NCBI GenBank assembly: GCA_039923755.1
Contig: JBDTCD010000046.1
Coordinates: forward strand, 1-6,668
Reading direction: 5' to 3'
Length of the DNA stretch: 6,668 nt
Origin: Terrimesophilobacter sp039923755
Lineage (GTDB): Bacteria; Actinomycetota; Actinomycetes; Actinomycetales; Microbacteriaceae
Of this stretch, positions 1 to 5,112 are shown in pieces. Numbering within the stretch: position 1 is the stretch's first letter; every line of letters begins with the position of its first letter. Under the pieces are notes generated by a model. It saw only the letters and a list, made by a program, of their open reading frames with translations. It had not been told where the DNA came from and did not search any database. The position numbers were made by a program, and so were the translations under genes.

Positions 1-321
1 CGAATTGATGCGATCCACGGAGCGGCAACCGCCTTGTCCTCAGGAGCACTCGATGTCAGCGCAAACCTCGGAGTTGACGACTTGATCACGAGACTTTTGC
101 GGGTACCGGGCATTGGCCGATGGACAGCGCACTACACGGCAATGCGCGTTCTTGGTGCTCCGGATGTGTTGATGTCGACCGATCTCGTGATGCTGAAGGG
201 TGCGGCAATGCTCGGTCTGCCCAGCACTCCCCGCGGGATTGATGAATTTGGGTTCCGGTGGGCGCCCTACCGCAGCTACGCGACCCTCCACCTCTGGCGC
301 GTTGCGCAATCCAAGGAGTAG
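1..321 (+). CDS. DNA-3-methyladenine glycosylase, AlkA-type (C-terminal part)
   Basis: This is the 3' end of a gene that runs off the left edge; the frame is open from base 1 and ends in TAG at 319-321, giving 106 visible residues. The family removes alkylated bases such as 3-methyladenine from DNA as the first step of base excision repair in the cytoplasm. The helix-hairpin-helix DNA-binding motif is visible at residues 33-43 (LLRVPGIGRWTA), followed by the segment with the catalytic aspartate (MSTDL, Asp61 of the fragment), which is where AlkA-family enzymes carry theirs. The C-terminal WAPYRSYA...LW stretch (residues 87-99) is also typical. In actinobacteria this domain may stand alone or be fused behind an Ada-type regulator; the missing N-terminus prevents a choice, so I give no symbol. 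A methyltransferase gene follows after about 20 bases on the same strand, so co-transcription is possible. Confidence 0.88.
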   Translation, partial: RIDAIHGAATALSSGALDVSANLGVDDLITRLLRVPGIGRWTAHYTAMRVLGAPDVLMSTDLVMLKGAAMLGLPSTPRGIDEFGFRWAPYRSYATLHLWRVAQSKE

Positions 322-340
322 CGTTCACGTCACTGAGCTC

Positions 341-1189
341 GTGGAGGCCACTCTGGACGTCGATAAGGCAATTGGCGACCACTATGGTCGGGCTGGTCTT
401 GAGGAGTCGATTCTCGCCGGTCTGGCCGTCCTCGGCCGCGACCCCGAGCACCTCCTGCCCGAAGACCTCGCCTCTGTCGACGAACTGCACGTCGGAGGGG
501 CTGACACGGTGCGGCACCTCGCACGCGACGTAAGACTGCTTGAAGGGGCGCGCATCCTCGACGTGGGGTCGGGCCTCGGTGGACCAGCCAGGCAATTTGC
601 ACGTGAGTTCGGCGCGCAGGTCGATGGCATCGACGTCACGCCGCGGTTCGTGACCACCGCGACATCCCTCACCGCCCGTTCGGGACTCTCCCACGCCGTG
701 ACCTTCACGCTCGGGAGCGCTCTGGATATGCCGTACGGAGATGCAGAGTTCGATGCGGCGACCATGATTCACGTCGGGATGAACATCCAGAACAAGGCAG
801 CTCTCTTTCACAGTGTCGCTCGGGTGTTAAAACCGGGTGCCAGATTTGCCGTCTTCGACTTCATGGTCATCGGCGAAGGGATTGTCAAATACCCTCTCCC
901 GTGGGCAGACACCAGTGACACGTCCTTCCTTGAAACGCCAGAGGACTACGTAACGGGGCTTGAGACTGCAGGATTCACCATCGATAAGCAGGAGAGCTGG
1001 CTCAACTACGCGCTGAATGGCCCCGGCGCGATTGATCCACGCGAGCGCCCCGGCACACCGCCGCCGCTTGGATTGCACCTGGTTCTCGGCGCCAACGTCG
1101 GTGAACGGATGAAGAACATCACCACTGCCATGACCGAGCGCACTCTTGCACCCCTCGAGATCGTCAGTCATATCCGTAAAAACAGCTGA
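341..1189 (+). CDS. Class I SAM-dependent methyltransferase, sarcosine/dimethylglycine N-methyltransferase-like
   Basis: Encodes about 282 residues. The Rossmann-fold SAM-binding motif I is clear (ILDVGSGLGGPARQF from residue 72). The acidic residue that ends strand 2 is in VDGIDVT (Asp98), and motif IV lies around HVGMNI (144-149). The ARVLKPGARFAVFDFM segment follows from about residue 160. The N-terminal HYGRAGLEESIL...LPEDLASVDELH stretch and the later PLPWADTSDTSFLETPE stretch match the group often annotated as sarcosine/dimethylglycine N-methyltransferase-like; the true substrate cannot be read from sequence. The frame is open back to an ATG at 200, but that would overlap the glycosylase gene by 122 bases. 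I chose GTG at 341 because family-like sequence begins about there. No well-spaced ribosome site precedes it: AAGGAG at 313-318 is 22 bases upstream. GGAGG at 343-347 lies 5 bases before an in-frame CTG at 353, a rare start codon. The family call is firm, the start is not. Confidence 0.85.
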   Translation: MEATLDVDKAIGDHYGRAGLEESILAGLAVLGRDPEHLLPEDLASVDELHVGGADTVRHLARDVRLLEGARILDVGSGLGGPARQFAREFGAQVDGIDVTPRFVTTATSLTARSGLSHAVTFTLGSALDMPYGDAEFDAATMIHVGMNIQNKAALFHSVARVLKPGARFAVFDFMVIGEGIVKYPLPWADTSDTSFLETPEDYVTGLETAGFTIDKQESWLNYALNGPGAIDPRERPGTPPPLGLHLVLGANVGERMKNITTAMTERTLAPLEIVSHIRKNS

Positions 1190-1234
1190 AAGACTGTTGG
1201 GAAGGCTGCTCTGGCCCCTCACAGGGTGAACCGG

Positions 1235-1240
1235 TAGCGT
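1235..1240 (+). promoter_or_regulatory. -10 element of a probable leaderless promoter for the YtxH-like gene
   Basis: TAGCGT fits the actinobacterial -10 pattern TANNNT and lies exactly 6 bases before the ATG at 1247, so transcription would start at or within a base or so of the start codon. No Shine-Dalgarno sequence is present, as expected for a leaderless mRNA. The -35 region (around 1212-1217) is poor. Confidence 0.55.
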
Positions 1241-1246
1241 GGAAAC

Positions 1247-1807
1247 ATGCGAGTAAAACTGTTATTCATCGTCGGGCTCGGCGTCGGCTACGTCCTAGGT
1301 GCCCGCGCTGGCCGGGCGCGTTACGAGCAAATCAAAGCGAGAGCGACAGAGGTGTGGGAGAACCCGCGCGTGCAGAAAGTCGTCACAGAAACCCAGGAAT
1401 TCGTGAAGGAGAATGCTCCGATAGTCCAGGAGAAGGTCGTCGCCGGAACCAGGGCCGCCGCCGCCGGGGCTCAGGACGTTGCCGTTCGGGCTTCGGAAAT
1501 TGCCAAGGATGTCACCAGCAAAGTCGCCGACACCACCAAGGATGTCACCAGCAAGGCCGCCGACACCACCAAGGAAATGTCCGACCGAGTCGTGCAGTCC
1601 TCACGGGAGGCCTCGAGAAGGGCCAGGAGTGCGTCGAAAAAGGTCGCCAAGGCAGCCAAGGACGCCTCAGCAACGGTGACGAAGAAGGCGAAGGTCGTGC
1701 GCGACAAGATTGTCGACCGCGGCGAGGAAGTCGTCGACGGTGTCCTCATCGCGGCCGGAACCGCCCGTGATGAAGCCCTCGACCTCGACACGGACGACGA
1801 AAAGTAG
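1247..1807 (+). CDS. YtxH-like membrane-anchored protein with 11-residue helical repeats
   Basis: A 186-residue protein with a short glycine-rich membrane segment at residues 4-18, immediately followed by GARAGRARYEQI, the signature start of actinobacterial YtxH-domain proteins. The rest is hydrophilic, rich in Ala, Lys, Thr, Val and Asp, and predicted to be almost wholly helical. Residues 76-174 parse without gaps into nine 11-residue units. Two neighbouring units are nearly identical (KDVTSKVADTT and KDVTSKAADTT), and the later ones diverge while keeping the charged/hydrophobic phase. Such hendecads form long amphipathic helices or right-handed coiled coils, as in group 3 LEA proteins and apolipoprotein-like proteins; YtxH relatives are often linked to general stress. 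The tail is acidic (DLDTDDEK). The likely place is the inner face of the membrane or the envelope, with a structural or stress role, which is inference. The gene has its own leaderless promoter and converges on aspA. Confidence 0.82.
   Translation: MRVKLLFIVGLGVGYVLGARAGRARYEQIKARATEVWENPRVQKVVTETQEFVKENAPIVQEKVVAGTRAAAAGAQDVAVRASEIAKDVTSKVADTTKDVTSKAADTTKEMSDRVVQSSREASRRARSASKKVAKAAKDASATVTKKAKVVRDKIVDRGEEVVDGVLIAAGTARDEALDLDTDDEK
1505..1570 (+). repeat. Tandem duplication of a 33-base unit inside the YtxH-like gene
   Basis: Two adjacent 33-base copies, 1505-1537 and 1538-1570, differ at only two bases (aaa/aag and gtc/gcc). Each encodes one 11-residue helical unit (KDVTSK[V/A]ADTT). The near-identity, against much more diverged neighbouring units, suggests a recent in-frame duplication. 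Confidence 0.9.
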
Positions 1808-1828
1808 CGCCGGAACCCGATGGCGGGA

Positions 1829-1848
1829 GTTGTGCCGAAAGGCGCAGC
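1829..1848 (+). terminator. Hairpin with GAAA loop, probable terminator between convergent genes
   Basis: The arms GTTGTGCC (1829-1836) and GGCGCAGC (1841-1848) close a GAAA tetraloop (1837-1840). The stem has 8 pairs, of which two are G-U when read as + strand RNA; on the - strand these become mismatches, so the hairpin favours terminating the + strand YtxH-like gene, which ends 21 bases upstream. There is no T-run, which is usual for actinobacterial terminators. The aspA stop codon at 1850-1852 lies immediately to the right, so for the - strand the hairpin is directly downstream of aspA. Confidence 0.5.
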
Positions 1849-1849
1849 C

Positions 1850-3331
1850 CTAGCGCTCCACGGGCGGTGCAGGGACGATGTCGATTACTCCGGTGACCGG
1901 CATGATCCCGCTCAGCCTTTCGGGAGAGAGCACGCGAGCGACATCCTCAGCTTTCATCAATCCGGCCGCGACAACCAGCTCGGCGATCGAGGCGTTCGTC
2001 GTGAGCGCGGTGTGCGCAAGCGTCGCGGATGCCGCATAGCCGATGTACGGAGTCAGGGCAGTGACAACACCCACGGAGGACTCCACTTGGGCAGCGAGAC
2101 GGGATACGTTCGCCGTTATCCCGTCGATGCAGTGTATGCGCAGGGTGTAACAGGCATTCGTCATCCAGGCCAGGGACTGCAGGATGCTGTGCGCGATGAC
2201 AGGCTCGAAGGCATTGAGCTGCAACTGGCCAGCCTCGGCCGCGGCCGTCACCGTTGCATCCGCACCGATGATGCTGAAGGCGACCTGGTTCACCACCTCC
2301 GGGATGACAGGATTCACTTTGCCCGGCATGATCGAGGAGCCGGCCTGCCTGACGGGCAAATTGATTTCACCGATACCTGCCTGCGGTCCGCTGGACAACA
2401 GTCGTAGGTCGTTGCAGATTTTCGATAGCTTCACCGCCGCGCGCTTGAGGTGCCCGCTGAGGGTCATGAAGATTCCGGCGTCGCTCGTGGCCTCGATGAG
2501 GTCCGGCGAGGTGACCATCTCGATCCCGGTGATCTCCACGAGGTGGCGGCGCACCGCGTCCGCATATCGCGGATCCGCGGTAATGCCGGTGCCGATTGCG
2601 GTGGCACCCATGTTGATCTCGTTGAGCCAGGGGATCGTCTCATTGAGCCGGTCGTAATCCTCAGCGATGGTGTGAGCGAAGCCATTGAACTCCTGGCCGA
2701 GCGTCATGGGAACGGCATCCTGCAGTTGAGTGCGACCAACCTTGAGCACGTGAGCGAACTCCGTGCCCTTCCTCGCGAATGCCTCCGTCAGCTTCACATG
2801 TTCAATGAGGAGCCGCTGGGTGCTCAGCACCATGGCGAGCTTGATGGCGGTCGGGTATACGTCATTTGTGCTCTGGCTGCGGTTCACGTCGTCGATGGGA
2901 TGCAGGCTGACGTAATCGCCGAACGGCTTTCCCATGAGCTCGAGGCAACGGTTCGCGATGACCTCGTTTGTGTTCATGTTCGTCGACGTTCCGGCACCGC
3001 CCTGGATGACGCCGACCATGAATTGGTCGTGGAGGTGCCCATCGATGATTTCCTGACACACCCGGTCGATCAGGTCGGCTTTCTCGGCGCCGAGCGCCCC
3101 CAATTCCTTGTTTGCACGCGCCGCGGCCTGTTTGACGATCGCGAGAGCGCGGATGAGGTCTGGGTATACCGAAATTGGCCGTCGGGTGATCGGGAAGTTT
3201 TCCCTCGCCCTCGCTGTGTGGATTCCCCAATAGGCATCCGCCGGGATCTCAAGGGATCCGACGGTGTCGCTTTCCGTCCTCGTGGGTCCAACTGGATCGA
3301 CGACAGGCAACGCGCTCGGCGCTTCAGACAT
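1850..3331 (-). CDS. aspA: Aspartate ammonia-lyase (aspartase)
   Basis: A 493-residue member of the aspartase/fumarase superfamily, which acts as a cytoplasmic tetramer and reversibly converts L-aspartate to fumarate and ammonia. The superfamily signature GSSIMPGKVNP is at residues 331-341, with the catalytic-loop serine in it. Other substrate-site blocks are GGAGTSTNMNTNEV (111-124), SQSTNDVYPT (152-161) and GRTQLQDAVPMTLGQEF (199-215). Aspartase is favoured over class II fumarase because the segment after the signature reads PVIPEVVNQV, and because SKICNDLRLLSSGP, AAEAGQLQLNAFEPVI and NGITAN-like DGITAN closely follow bacterial AspA. The length also fits (E. coli AspA is 478). The start ATG at 3331 is fixed by AAAGGAGA 8 bases upstream, although the frame stays open to 3529. 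Upstream are a small membrane protein gene (gap 61 bases) and the PiT gene. A TAGAGT box at 3363-3368 could be its own -10, but no good -35 goes with it. Confidence 0.95.
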   Translation of the reverse strand: MSEAPSALPVVDPVGPTRTESDTVGSLEIPADAYWGIHTARARENFPITRRPISVYPDLIRALAIVKQAAARANKELGALGAEKADLIDRVCQEIIDGHLHDQFMVGVIQGGAGTSTNMNTNEVIANRCLELMGKPFGDYVSLHPIDDVNRSQSTNDVYPTAIKLAMVLSTQRLLIEHVKLTEAFARKGTEFAHVLKVGRTQLQDAVPMTLGQEFNGFAHTIAEDYDRLNETIPWLNEINMGATAIGTGITADPRYADAVRRHLVEITGIEMVTSPDLIEATSDAGIFMTLSGHLKRAAVKLSKICNDLRLLSSGPQAGIGEINLPVRQAGSSIMPGKVNPVIPEVVNQVAFSIIGADATVTAAAEAGQLQLNAFEPVIAHSILQSLAWMTNACYTLRIHCIDGITANVSRLAAQVESSVGVVTALTPYIGYAASATLAHTALTTNASIAELVVAAGLMKAEDVARVLSPERLSGIMPVTGVIDIVPAPPVER

Positions 3332-3338
3332 CCGATAA

Positions 3339-3346
3339 TCTCCTTT
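3339..3346 (-). promoter_or_regulatory. Ribosome binding site of aspA
   Basis: Read on the - strand the site is AAAGGAGA, 7 to 8 bases before the ATG at 3331-3329. It is the strongest Shine-Dalgarno sequence in the window and rules out the upstream in-frame starts that would lengthen AspA to 559 residues. Confidence 0.85.
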
Positions 3347-3392
3347 GACGATGGATGATCTCACTCTACCGGCGTGCCGAGGGCATTCAGAT

Positions 3393-3623
3393 TCAATGGA
3401 ACGCGGGGACGATGAGGTACACGCCGAAAAGCACCAGAAGTGCGCAGATCGCGAAGAGCACCCTAGCCACTCCGATGCCGACTTTGCCTGCGCTCGCGTT
3501 TGCCTCCCTCGCGTGCATCGCGTTTTCAAAGAGCCTGATGCCCAAGGAGGCGATCGTCACGATGACACTCGCCGCAACGAGCGAGACGACGGCCACGAGA
3601 AGAAACGATTCCCACTCGATCAC
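3393..3623 (-). CDS. Small two-helix membrane protein next to the PiT transporter
   Basis: Predicted as 76 residues starting at GTG 3623, with a short acidic head (IEWES), a first membrane segment at about residues 7-29, a polar basic loop (FENAMHAREANASAGK, 32-47) and a second membrane segment at about 50-73 ending IVPAFH. An ATG at 3677 in the same frame would overlap the PiT gene by 29 bases and has no ribosome site; the GTG has a G-rich stretch about 9 bases upstream and falls 25 bases after the PiT stop. I recall small unnamed proteins of this kind beside actinobacterial phosphate transporters, but I cannot name a family with confidence. The spacing suggests co-transcription with PiT, and a role as an accessory or stabilising subunit is an inference. 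The two hydrophobic segments, with clear loop and codon bias, make a real gene likely. Confidence 0.75.
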   Translation of the reverse strand: MIEWESFLLVAVVSLVAASVIVTIASLGIRLFENAMHAREANASAGKVGIGVARVLFAICALLVLFGVYLIVPAFH

Positions 3624-3648
3624 AACAGCAACCCCCGCCCCGGCCCGC

Positions 3649-4878
3649 TCATGGCGCGTTCCTGTCCCTGAATTCACTGCTGTGGACCGGTGCCTTCGGT
3701 GGTTTAGCGCTTGCGAGGCTCGGGGGAACCTTCGGCATCATGACACTTGGAGTGTGGCGCACGACGGGGATCTCCCCGGTGACGTTGGTGTGGTTGACCG
3801 GGTTCTTGCGAGCGCGGCGGAACATGAGCGCGATCACCGTTGCCCCGGCAAGGGCATCCGCGGCGATCCCCCACGGACCGAGCCGTGCCACGAGCTCTGC
3901 GAACGCCGCCATCGCCGCTGCGCACGGAAGCGTGACGAGCCACGCAACGCCGATCCGCCCGGCAACCCGCCACCGCACGGAGTGGCTGTTTCGGCCAAGC
4001 CCAGCGCCGATGATCGATCCACTGGCAACTTGGGTCGTCGAGAGGGCAAATCCGAGGTGGGTACTCGCGAGAATGGTTGCGGTCGTCGAGGCTTCTGCGG
4101 CGAATCCCTGCGCCGGAGAAACATCGGTGATGCCTGTTCCAACGGTGCGGATGATCCGCCATCCACCAACATAAGTTCCGAGGGCGATAGCCAGCGCGCA
4201 CACTGAGATCACCCAGAATTCGGGCCCCGTTCCCGCCGCCTGGAATCCAGCGGCGATGAGCGTGAGGGTGATGACGCCCATCGTCTTTTGGGCATCATTT
4301 GTACCATGGGCAAGCGATACGAGGCTGGACGTGAAGACCTGCCCCATACGGAACCGACGCCGCGATGCATGGGCATGGGGACCGCGCGTGATGCGGTAGG
4401 CGATCTTGGTGGCGACATACGCGATTCCTGCGGCGATGAAGGGAGCAATGACGGCCGGGAGCACTATTTTGCTCAACAGCACACCTGGGTCGATGGCGCC
4501 GAAACCCGCTCCAACGATGACCGCCCCGATGAGGCCGCCAAAGAGTGCGTGCGATGAACTTGAGGGCAGGCCAAGCAGCCACGTGGCGAGGTTCCACATG
4601 ATCGCTCCGATGAGTCCGGCAAAGATCATCGTCGGGGTGATCTGGATTCCGCCGTCGCCCTCACGGATGAGCCCGCCGGAGATCGTTCTCGCCACTTCGG
4701 TGCTGAGGAATGCGCCGACGAGGTTGAGGACTGCAGCGATCGATACAGCGACCCTCGGCGTCAATGCGCCGGTGGCAATGGGGGTAGCCATCGCGTTGGC
4801 CGTGTCATGAAATCCGTTCGTGAAATCGAAGAACAGAGCCAGCACGACGACCAGCGCGACCATAAGTGAGATGTCCAC
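3649..4878 (-). CDS. pit: Inorganic phosphate transporter, PiT family
   Basis: A 409-residue integral membrane protein of the PiT family, low-affinity symporters that bring phosphate (often as a metal-phosphate complex) across the cytoplasmic membrane with protons or sodium. The duplicated family signatures are both present: DFTNGFHDTANAMAT at residues 18-32 and HGTNDAQKTMG at 191-201. Each half also has its matching loop, LPSSSSHALFGGLIGA (104-119) and STTQVASGSIIGAGLG (280-294). About ten hydrophobic segments are visible. The last 55 residues, after FRRARKNP, are hydrophilic and proline-rich with no membrane segment and form a cytoplasmic or external tail of unknown role. The start is GTG at 4878, backed by a promoter ending 9 bases upstream; an ATG at 4863 is the alternative. 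No PhoU-like or DUF47 partner is visible; the gene downstream encodes a small membrane protein instead. The symbol reflects the family, not a shown orthology to pitA or pitB. Confidence 0.93.
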   Translation of the reverse strand: MDISLMVALVVVLALFFDFTNGFHDTANAMATPIATGALTPRVAVSIAAVLNLVGAFLSTEVARTISGGLIREGDGGIQITPTMIFAGLIGAIMWNLATWLLGLPSSSSHALFGGLIGAVIVGAGFGAIDPGVLLSKIVLPAVIAPFIAAGIAYVATKIAYRITRGPHAHASRRRFRMGQVFTSSLVSLAHGTNDAQKTMGVITLTLIAAGFQAAGTGPEFWVISVCALAIALGTYVGGWRIIRTVGTGITDVSPAQGFAAEASTTATILASTHLGFALSTTQVASGSIIGAGLGRNSHSVRWRVAGRIGVAWLVTLPCAAAMAAFAELVARLGPWGIAADALAGATVIALMFRRARKNPVNHTNVTGEIPVVRHTPSVMMPKVPPSLASAKPPKAPVHSSEFRDRNAP

Positions 4879-4887
4879 TGCGGACGA

Positions 4888-4915
4888 GTCTTACATCCAG
4901 ATTTGCCGTGGTCAA
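4888..4915 (-). promoter_or_regulatory. Promoter of the PiT gene, near-leaderless
   Basis: On the - strand, TTGACC (4915-4910) and TAAGAC (4893-4888) are separated by 16 bases, a good match to a housekeeping sigma-70/SigA promoter in the -35 and a fair one in the -10. Only 9 bases remain to the GTG at 4878, so the leader would be 0-3 bases and no Shine-Dalgarno is expected or seen. The -35 hexamer sits within the short inverted repeat CGTG-GTCAA-CACG (4907-4919). Confidence 0.55.
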
Positions 4916-4917
4916 CA

Positions 4918-4933
4918 CGAGACCCCACTCTCG
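4918..4933. repeat. Inverted repeat just upstream of the PiT promoter
   Basis: CGAGA and TCTCG form perfect 5-base arms around a 6-base spacer (CCCCAC). The site lies directly upstream of the PiT -35 box, where an activator or repressor could bind. Arms this short can arise by chance, so this is only a candidate operator. Confidence 0.3.
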
Positions 4934-4991
4934 CAAAAATGGCCGTATTCCTGGTTGCGATCCTGCCGCCAAAAAGGTGCCACTGGAAAAG

Positions 4992-5008
4992 TCGTGGAGT
5001 GATCACGA
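4992..5008. repeat. Inverted repeat in the divergent intergenic region
   Basis: TCGTG (4992-4996) and CACGA (5004-5008) face each other around a 7-base spacer, and the perfect palindrome GTGATCAC (4999-5006) overlaps the right arm. It sits between the PiT gene and the DUF2510 gene and shares CGTG/CACG ends with the repeat over the PiT -35 box. It is a candidate regulator site without further support. Confidence 0.25.
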
Positions 5009-5016
5009 TGGCCTCG

Positions 5017-5032
5017 CCCCCTACTTTGGGGG
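5017..5032. repeat. C5/G5 hairpin in the divergent intergenic region
   Basis: CCCCC (5017-5021) and GGGGG (5028-5032) flank the loop TACTTT, followed by ATTATTGA. It resembles a small rho-independent terminator without a T-run, but no gene ends nearby, so its role is unclear. It could insulate the two divergent genes or be chance. Confidence 0.3.
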
Positions 5033-5043
5033 ATTATTGAATG

Positions 5044-5072
5044 TTCTCAAGTCAGCGGCCGCACTCTAAGCT
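5044..5072 (+). promoter_or_regulatory. Weak promoter candidate for the DUF2510 gene
   Basis: TTCTCA (5044-5049) and TAAGCT (5067-5072) have a 17-base spacer. The -35 matches the consensus at 4 of 6 positions and the -10 fits TANNNT. The leader would be about 33 bases and includes the G-rich stretch 5101-5105 that lies 7 bases before the TTG start. The evidence is only positional. Confidence 0.3.
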
Positions 5073-5112
5073 TCGTAGGTAACCAAGTTGACGTGATTTC
5101 GGGGGTCGATCC

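Noticed and set aside
200..340. Longer methyltransferase starting at ATG 200.
   Set aside because: It would overlap the conserved C-terminus of the glycosylase by 122 bases, and the extra residues do not look like the family.
86..811. 241-codon - strand frame over the glycosylase and methyltransferase genes.
   Set aside because: It is antisense to two genes with clear family motifs, and its own translation shows no domain, membrane segment or sensible composition.
1178..1197. AACAG...CTGTT inverted repeat after the methyltransferase as a terminator.
   Set aside because: The stem is only 5 AT-containing pairs with an 8-base loop and no T-run, too weak to support.
1850..3331. Class II fumarase (fumC) as the identity of the lyase.
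   Set aside because: It shares the GSSIMPGKVNP signature, but PVIPEVVNQV after it and SKICNDLRLLSSGP before it follow aspartase, not fumarase.
2450..3358. Open frame of 302 codons on the + strand, antisense to aspA.
   Set aside because: It lies entirely over the strongly conserved aspA gene and its upstream sequence; the translation has no recognisable domain and is the usual by-product of GC-rich codon usage on the opposite strand.
3332..3529. N-terminal extension of AspA to 559 residues.
   Set aside because: The extension is Cys/Ser/Arg-rich with no similarity to aspartases, overlaps the small membrane protein gene in antisense to none of its logic, and the strong AAAGGAGA site fixes the start at 3331.
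3624..3677. ATG start at 3677 for the small membrane protein.
   Set aside because: It overlaps the PiT gene, lacks a ribosome site and adds a polar Gly/Arg-rich head; GTG at 3623 gives a compact two-helix protein.
4905..4925. PHO box (PhoP direct repeats) upstream of PiT.
   Set aside because: One GTTGACC-like heptamer is present, but no second copy at the 11-base spacing of known actinobacterial PHO boxes can be seen.
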